Part shown: piece by piece, positions 59,150-64,000 of the stretch | How the letters are laid out: every line of letters begins with the position of its first letter | Position numbering within the stretch: position 1 is the first letter of the stretch | Source of the DNA: Arthrobacter sp. V1I7 | GTDB taxonomy: Bacteria; Actinomycetota; Actinomycetes; Actinomycetales; Micrococcaceae | Length of the DNA: 64,000 bases | NCBI RefSeq assembly: GCF_030817015.1 | Contig: NZ_JAUSYS010000001.1 | Span: 2,108,001-2,172,000, forward strand | Direction of reading: 5' to 3' | The notes under the pieces: generated by a model | The model's database searches: none | Told to the model about the DNA's origin: nothing | Seen by the model: the letters and a program-made list of their open reading frames with translations, nothing else | Program-made: the position numbers and the translations under genes

Positions 59150-60130
59150 CTCCGCGGGACATGCCCCACCGGGGTCACCTGCTACCCCGCGGGACATGCC
59201 CAGTCCTGGCCGCGGGCACTGGACATATTGCCAACTTGTCCATCCGCCGCGGTGAAGGGAGGGCATGTCCCACGGGGGTGACTTGCTGCTCCATGGGACA
59301 CACCTAACCAGGGTCACCTCCTACTCCGCGGGACATGCCCAGTCCTGGCCGCGGGCACTGGACATATTGCCAACATGTCCATCCGCCGCGGTGAAGGGAG
59401 GGCATGTCCCACGGAGGTGACTTGCTGCTCCATGGACACGCCCAACCAGGGTCATCTGCTACCCCGCGGGACATGCCCAGTCTTGGCCACGGGCACTGGA
59501 CATATTGCCAACATGTCCATCCGCCGCGGTGAAGGGCGGGCATGTCCCACGGAGGTGACTTGCTGCTCCATGGGACACCTAACCAGGGTCACCTGCTACC
59601 CCAGGGGACATGCCCAGTCCTGGCCGCGGGCACTGGACATATTGCCAACATGTCCATCCGCCGCGGTGAAGAAAGGGCATGCCCACGGAGGTGACTTGCT
59701 GCTCCATGGGACACGCCCAACCAGGGTCATCTGCTACCCACGGGGGACATGCCCAGTCCCGGCCGCGGGCACTGGACATATTGCCAACATGTCCATCCGC
59801 CGCGGTGAAGGGCGGGCATGTCCCACGGAGGTGACTTGCTGCTCCATGGGACACCTAACCAGGGTCACCTGCTACCCCAGGGGACATGCCCAGTCCTGGC
59901 CGCGGGCACTGGACATATTGCCAACATGTCCATCCGCCGCGGTGAAGAAAGGGCATGCCCAACCAGGGTCACCTGCTACCCCAGGGGACATGCCCAGTCC
60001 TGGCCGCGGGCACTGGACATATTGCCAACATGTCCATCCGCCGCGGTGAAGGGAGGGCATGTCCCACGAGGTGACTTGCTACTCAGTGGACATGCCCCAC
60101 CAGGTCACCCGCTACTTCACGGGACATGCC
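59150..60130. repeat. Palindromic tandem repeat array B (seven ~138-bp units)
   Basis: Seven copies of a unit with periods of 139, 138, 137, 139, 137 and 104 bases (measured at CATATTG: 59224, 59363, 59501, 59638, 59777, 59914, 60018). Each full unit is a nested palindrome: outer arms GGGACATGCCC and GGGCATGTCCC, inner hairpin TGGACAT-ATTGCCAAC-ATGTCCA, then a second stem AGGTGAC...GTCACCT. Changing period length breaks any reading frame, so repetitive ORFs here are not genes. The array fills the gap between the convergent YdeP-like and DUF6457 genes. Confidence 0.92.
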
Positions 60131-60152
60131 CAGTCCTGGCCGGCTAGTGCGG

Positions 60153-60470
60153 CTACTGTGCCCGCTTGGCCCAGCCCTTTTCGTCGGGGCCGCCGGATTC
60201 GCCGTGCTTGCACAGCTCGAGGACCTTGTTCGAAGCGGCGTCAGCCGCTTCCTTGGTGCTCTTCCTGCCGTCGGTCGAAGCGGTGCCGGCAGCGTAGCCG
60301 ACCAGGAACGCGCTGATGGCGTCCGCATGAGGCCCGACGGCCTTCGTGGATTCATCTGCTACCTGGACGATCTTCTCGTGGTCGACGTCCAGATCAAGGA
60401 TCTGCAGTGCTTGGATCAGGCGGCCGCTCCAGTGGCGCAGTGAGCTGTCTTCATCCCGGGACAAGGTCAT
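60153..60470 (-). CDS. DUF6457-type small protein
   Basis: The 105-residue cytosolic protein resembles the DUF6457 family (LRHWSGRLIQALQILDLDVDHEKIVQVADESTKAVGPHADAISAFLVGYAAG near the N-terminus, and a Lys/Glu-rich C-terminus). Related proteins are often found near molybdenum-cofactor genes such as mobA, which fits the molybdoenzyme gene facing it; this link is an inference. The ATG has AGGAG 5 bases upstream. It is divergent from the large regulator gene. Confidence 0.7.
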   Translation of the reverse strand: MTLSRDEDSSLRHWSGRLIQALQILDLDVDHEKIVQVADESTKAVGPHADAISAFLVGYAAGTASTDGRKSTKEAADAASNKVLELCKHGESGGPDEKGWAKRAQ

Positions 60471-60734
60471 TGGTACTCCTCTTCGTAAGGTGCATGAGTC
60501 GATCGTCTACCCCACTAGGGTTAGCACCGAGACCGTGCGGGTGCAATGCGCCACCGCGGCTGTGCCCGCCAAGTCCCTGGCGCCGATCACCCCTTCGGCG
60601 GAGTCGAGCCAAAGTGGTCAGCCCACGGTAGGACAATTGTCGCGGAAAGAGGTCACCCACTCGATCCATAGGCACAGGAGCCCTACACTGTAAGCCACGC
60701 TGGGGACCCGATCCTTCTGGGAAGCAGGGACGGC
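60471..60734. other. Divergent intergenic region before the STAND/SARP regulator
   Basis: No gene is supported. ACACTGTAAGCC at about 60683-60694 contains TACACT, a plausible -10 for the regulator with a 45-base leader. No operator dyad was found. Confidence 0.35.
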
Positions 60735-63700
60735 ATGACAGCCACACAGCACGGGGATTGCATGGGGCCGGAAATCACCGGCCTCGTGCGGCCCCGACTG
60801 ATCCCCGCCGGTGAAGGCACGTCCAACACGCGGCTTGGGCTCGTGATTGCACCGCCTGGCACCGGGAAAACCACTCTCCTGGCGCACTGGGCGGCGCGGC
60901 GGTCCACCACCGTGGCGTGGTACCGATCGAGTCCGGGTGACTCAAAGCCGGGCCGGATGCTGGCACGATTCGCCAGCGCCCTGGCCTCGGCCCTCGATGA
61001 GGAATTTCCCCGCACTTTTCCTGAGCTGGAGCTCTTGGCCCGGCGGCTGGACGAGCCGCTCGTCTTCGTCGTGGATGATCTGCATGCCCTGGCCCACACC
61101 TCCGCGGAGTCGGAGCTCGAGCGACTTCTCACACTCAACTCACCGCTGGTGTACTTCCTGGTGGGCAGCCGCCGCCCCCCATTCTTCAATTTGGCCAGGT
61201 CGGAGCTGCCTGCTGCAGTGACTGTTTGCGGGGACGACTTGCGCTTTCGCCCCAGCGAAGTCGACCAGCTCTTCCGGACCACTTACAAACAACCACTGAC
61301 TTCCGCAGGCGCCCTGAACCTGACCCTGAGGACGGACGGATGGGCCGCGGCGCTGCACCTCTTCCACCTCGCGACAAAGAACCGATCCTCCGTTGAACGG
61401 CGGCGGGCAGCGGAGTCCTTCGGCCCGGCGTCCCGCCATGTCCAGGATTACCTGACACACCATTTCCTGGCCGGAGTCTCCGAGGACATGGAACTGCTGC
61501 TGCGCCGCAGCTGCCTTTTCGACGTGCTGACACCCTCCCGTTGCGACGCACTTCTTGAGGGCAGCGACAGCCGGCCGCTGCTGCACCGCCTTGAGCAGCT
61601 CGGAGTACTTTCGAGAGAGGACGACGGCGCTACGCTGCGGGTCCCGGAATTGCTTCGGCAGTACCTCGTCGCCACCGTTGACGCGCGGCACGCAGACCGG
61701 GACGGCGGCACCCTGGAGCGCACAGCCACGATCCTCGAACGGGAAGGCGCCTTCGGACCGGCGTTGGGCGTGCTGGCCCAAGGCAAGGACTGGGGCAAGG
61801 TGCGCAACCTTCTGCAAAGGGCGCGGAAAAATGCGGTGCAGCCTGGGGCGTGCGGATGGGCAGCCCTGATTCCTGCCCCGCTGCTGCGGGAGGATGCCGG
61901 GTATGCCGTCGCCGCGGCGCGGCAGTTGCTCGACGACGGTTGCCTGGCAGCCGCCCACAGGACCGCTGCGGAGGTCCCGGCACTGACGAGCGATCCCGAG
62001 TGGCTGGCACTGGCCCTGGACCTTCAGCTGACGGCCGCGCGATGGGGCGGGAACGCAGGTGTCGAGGGCCCGGGTCCGGCCGGCAGCCTGCGGGAAGCGG
62101 CCCGTGGGAACCCCGGCAGAGCGGCCCGGTCCATGCGCGTCCCCTACCGGCCGCAGGAATTGCTGGCGCAGGGTTTGTCCTTTCTCCTCGGCGGTGATCA
62201 ACGCTCTGCCCTCGATCGACTGCGGCAGTGTACCGGGCGGCTCGCCGACGAACCGGGGCCCGCACTGGCGGCCCAGCTTGCGCTTGCCGTTTTTGGGCCG
62301 GAAACATCTGCTTGGGACCTGGACGCTCCTGCCGCGGAAGTGGACGCCGTGCAGCGGCAGGCTGAACGGCGCGGATTCACATGGCTGGCGCGCCTGGCCC
62401 GGGGAGTCCAAGCCGCGCTCTCCGGAACCTCCAGTTGCCAGGAGTCCGTCCGCTCCATCGTCGACAGCTGCCAGCAGCGAGGTGACGAGTGGGGTGCGGC
62501 GCTCGTCGCTGCCGCCGCTGCCCTGATGCGGTTGCGGGCGGGTCGCCCTGACGTGCGGGGGTTCGAGGCACTGGCAGGGCGTTTCCGCAGGCTCGATGCT
62601 GGCGCACTGGAAGCCTGGGCACAGTCGGCACAGGCGCTGGTCAGTGCCACGCTTGACCTGCCGGGAGCCGCTGAGGAGGCGCGAACTGCGGAAGCATTTG
62701 CCCGGGCGGCGGGAGTGCCCGGAGCGCATGCGGTCGCCTACGCCGCTATGGCACTGCAGTGGCCGGAGCACCATGGCGAACTTATGTGTGCGGCCCGCGA
62801 AACCGGTGCCTCTGCGGGCTTGATGTGCCGTCCATGGACATGGATAGCACCCGAACCGCGCGCCCGGGCGAGCCAACGCGCCCTGACGCAAGTTTCGGCA
62901 ATCGGCCCTGCGGATTCTGCCGGCCGGACCCCGGGTGGCACCGCCGTGGAGGTAGTGGCCGGTGCGCCCCAGCCATCCCTGCAGGTGGGCTGCTTCGGCG
63001 GATTCACGCTCCGCAACGACGGGGCCGCCGTGGATCTGTCCAGAGTGCGGCCCCAGGCCAGGACCGTGCTCCGGATCCTCTCACTCAACGCCGGCCGGCC
63101 GGTGCACCGGGAACGGCTTGCGGGCATCCTGTGGGCAGACTTGGACACCCCCGCAGCACTCCATGCCCTGCAGGTGAGCGTATCCAGTCTTCGCGGTGCC
63201 CTCCAGACCGGGTGCCAGGCGGAGGGCCAGCAGCTCCTCGTTCGGCAGGGTGAGGCCTATGCCCTCGTGCTCGCCAGCGGATCGGCCTTCGATCTGGCGG
63301 ATTTTGACCAGACCCTGCATGCTGCCTCGCGGGCACGGTCCGTGGGAGACCACCCCAGCGCCGCCGAAGAGCTCCGCCGCGCCCTCGAGCTGTATACCGG
63401 TGAGGTGCTCCCGGAAGACGGGCCGGCGGAGTGGGTTGCCGACACCCGGGAGAGGTACCGCCTGCGGGCCGCCGAAGCTGCGGCGTCGCTTGCCGGTCTT
63501 GAACTCGTTTTGGGGAACCCTGCCAATGCGGCCGCCGCCGCGACCCGGAGTGTCGAGATCGATCCCTGGCGGGACGAATCCTGGCGGACCCTGGTCGAGA
63601 CATTCCGCCGTCTCGGCGATCCGGCCGCCGCGGAACGCGCGCAAAGGCGTTACGAGCTCATCCTCAACTCCTTGGGGGTACCAGCTTCATCTGGGCCTTT

Positions 63701-63812
63701 AGGCCCGGCTGAGCCTTTAGGCCAGGCGTCGGGCATCGCTACCGGCCGGCGAACTGGACCTCCGCTACAGACACGCGTGCCCCCGCCGGACCCTTCGATT
63801 CCAGGATATTGA
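60735..63812 (+). CDS. STAND-type ATPase transcriptional regulator with C-terminal SARP/BTAD domain
   Basis: The 1025-residue protein has an N-terminal NTPase of the MalT/LAL or AfsR-like STAND class: Walker A APPGTGKTTL near residue 40 and Walker B LVFVVDDLHAL near residue 112. A long helical middle (about 250-720) resembles TPR-type sensor repeats. The C-terminus, from about residue 749, is a SARP-type winged-helix DNA-binding domain (LQVGCFGGFTLRNDGAAV, 'RLAGILWADLDTPAALHALQVSVSSLR') followed by a bacterial transcriptional activation (BTAD) domain to about 1000. Usual SARP regulators carry the DNA-binding domain first, so the order here is reversed. Inducer and targets are unknown. Confidence 0.88.
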   Translation: MTATQHGDCMGPEITGLVRPRLIPAGEGTSNTRLGLVIAPPGTGKTTLLAHWAARRSTTVAWYRSSPGDSKPGRMLARFASALASALDEEFPRTFPELELLARRLDEPLVFVVDDLHALAHTSAESELERLLTLNSPLVYFLVGSRRPPFFNLARSELPAAVTVCGDDLRFRPSEVDQLFRTTYKQPLTSAGALNLTLRTDGWAAALHLFHLATKNRSSVERRRAAESFGPASRHVQDYLTHHFLAGVSEDMELLLRRSCLFDVLTPSRCDALLEGSDSRPLLHRLEQLGVLSREDDGATLRVPELLRQYLVATVDARHADRDGGTLERTATILEREGAFGPALGVLAQGKDWGKVRNLLQRARKNAVQPGACGWAALIPAPLLREDAGYAVAAARQLLDDGCLAAAHRTAAEVPALTSDPEWLALALDLQLTAARWGGNAGVEGPGPAGSLREAARGNPGRAARSMRVPYRPQELLAQGLSFLLGGDQRSALDRLRQCTGRLADEPGPALAAQLALAVFGPETSAWDLDAPAAEVDAVQRQAERRGFTWLARLARGVQAALSGTSSCQESVRSIVDSCQQRGDEWGAALVAAAAALMRLRAGRPDVRGFEALAGRFRRLDAGALEAWAQSAQALVSATLDLPGAAEEARTAEAFARAAGVPGAHAVAYAAMALQWPEHHGELMCAARETGASAGLMCRPWTWIAPEPRARASQRALTQVSAIGPADSAGRTPGGTAVEVVAGAPQPSLQVGCFGGFTLRNDGAAVDLSRVRPQARTVLRILSLNAGRPVHRERLAGILWADLDTPAALHALQVSVSSLRGALQTGCQAEGQQLLVRQGEAYALVLASGSAFDLADFDQTLHAASRARSVGDHPSAAEELRRALELYTGEVLPEDGPAEWVADTRERYRLRAAEAAASLAGLELVLGNPANAAAAATRSVEIDPWRDESWRTLVETFRRLGDPAAAERAQRRYELILNSLGVPASSGPLGPAEPLGQASGIATGRRTGPPLQTRVPPPDPSIPGY

Positions 63813-64000
63813 GCCTCACGGTGGTGATCTGGTCCGCCCCAAAGTAGAAGTTTTGAGGTGCGGACACATCGCTTAGGTCAACCGTCAGGGAGGACCGGCT
63901 TCCATCGTCCCGGGCGGCGATGATCTCCACCTTGGCCGGCCGCCGTTCCTTGTCGAAGTCCTGCTTCACGCTGGAGGCGCCGCCGTTAATGATCACATAC
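63739..64000 (-). CDS. C-terminal end of a protein with a discoidin/NADase-type glycan-binding-like domain (5' part outside window)
   Basis: At least 86 codons are present and the frame is still open at base 64000. The sequence 'KVEIIAARDDGSRSSLTVDLSD', 'TTVRLNILESKGPAGARVSVAEVQFAGR' resembles the carbohydrate-binding F5/8-like domain found at the end of actinobacterial zinc-ribbon membrane proteins. It converges on the regulator gene and overlaps it by 74 bases. Confidence 0.65.
   Translation of the reverse strand, partial: YVIINGGASSVKQDFDKERRPAKVEIIAARDDGSRSSLTVDLSDVSAPQNFYFGADQITTVRLNILESKGPAGARVSVAEVQFAGR

Noticed and set aside
59375..60049. Open frame of 224 codons through array B encoding repeated Cys-rich peptides
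   Set aside because: The unit length varies by one or two bases, so the frame is not maintained between units; no start signal and no homology.
59150..60130. CRISPR array
   Set aside because: Repeats are about 138 bp, contiguous and almost fully conserved, with no unique spacers and no cas genes in the window.

Overview
The window is high-GC DNA from an actinobacterium, most likely Micrococcaceae (an Arthrobacter/Pseudarthrobacter relative). This is inferred from the actinobacterial gene sets and orders: tal-pgi-zwf-opcA-pgl, rbpA, gap-pgk-tpiA-secG, uvrC-rapZ-yvcK-whiA, a dephospho-CoA kinase fused to a GrpB-like domain, and an S1 protein with four S1 domains. It is mostly core chromosome. 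No tRNA, rRNA, insertion sequence, prophage or CRISPR was recognised.

Layout. 1-5.8 kb: oxidative pentose-phosphate operon on the plus strand. 5.8-9.8 kb, minus strand: rbpA, then the lower-glycolysis operon gap-pgk-tpiA-secG. 10-15.9 kb, minus: sodA and the uvrC-rapZ-yvcK-whiA cluster. 16-20.5 kb, minus: an acyltransferase, a HAD phosphatase and uvrA. 20.6-24.8 kb, minus: a heterodimeric ABC exporter operon, both subunits frameshifted, ending in a GntR regulator. 25-30.4 kb: tam, a DUF3516 helicase, an acetyltransferase and an S33-type hydrolase. 30.5-35.2 kb, minus: a TerC-family gene behind a probable yybP-ykoY (Mn2+) riboswitch, uvrB and coaE-grpB. 35.2-38.3 kb: yigZ-like and GNAT genes facing rpsA across repeat array A. 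38.6-42.8 kb: an Eis-like acetyltransferase and polA. 42.8-48.7 kb: a thioesterase, a reductase-like protein, a Pit phosphate transporter with a small membrane partner, a universal stress protein and an erythromycin-esterase-like protein. 49.3-56.1 kb: a giant secreted haem-peroxidase/RTX/Fn3 protein. 56.8-60.5 kb: a YdeP/FdhF-like molybdoenzyme and a DUF6457 protein facing each other across repeat array B. 60.7-63.8 kb: a 1025-residue STAND/SARP regulator. 63.7-64 kb: the end of a gene leaving the window.

How the genes work together. The first 10 kb holds most of the pentose-phosphate pathway and the triose-phosphate half of glycolysis as two operons. The window also carries the whole UvrABC excision nuclease plus DNA polymerase I. 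These four genes, and several neighbours, start 6-7 nt after a TAnnnT -10 hexamer, which suggests leaderless transcripts.

Most notable signals. Two related arrays of palindromic repeats built around the 10-bp palindrome GGACATGTCC each sit between convergent genes. A perfect 14-bp inverted repeat brackets the rbpA promoter and start codon. The terC leader looks like a Mn2+ riboswitch. Single-base frameshifts interrupt four conserved genes (two ABC subunits, polA, the peroxidase), three of them in G/C homopolymers; these may be sequencing errors and should be checked before biological meaning is assigned.
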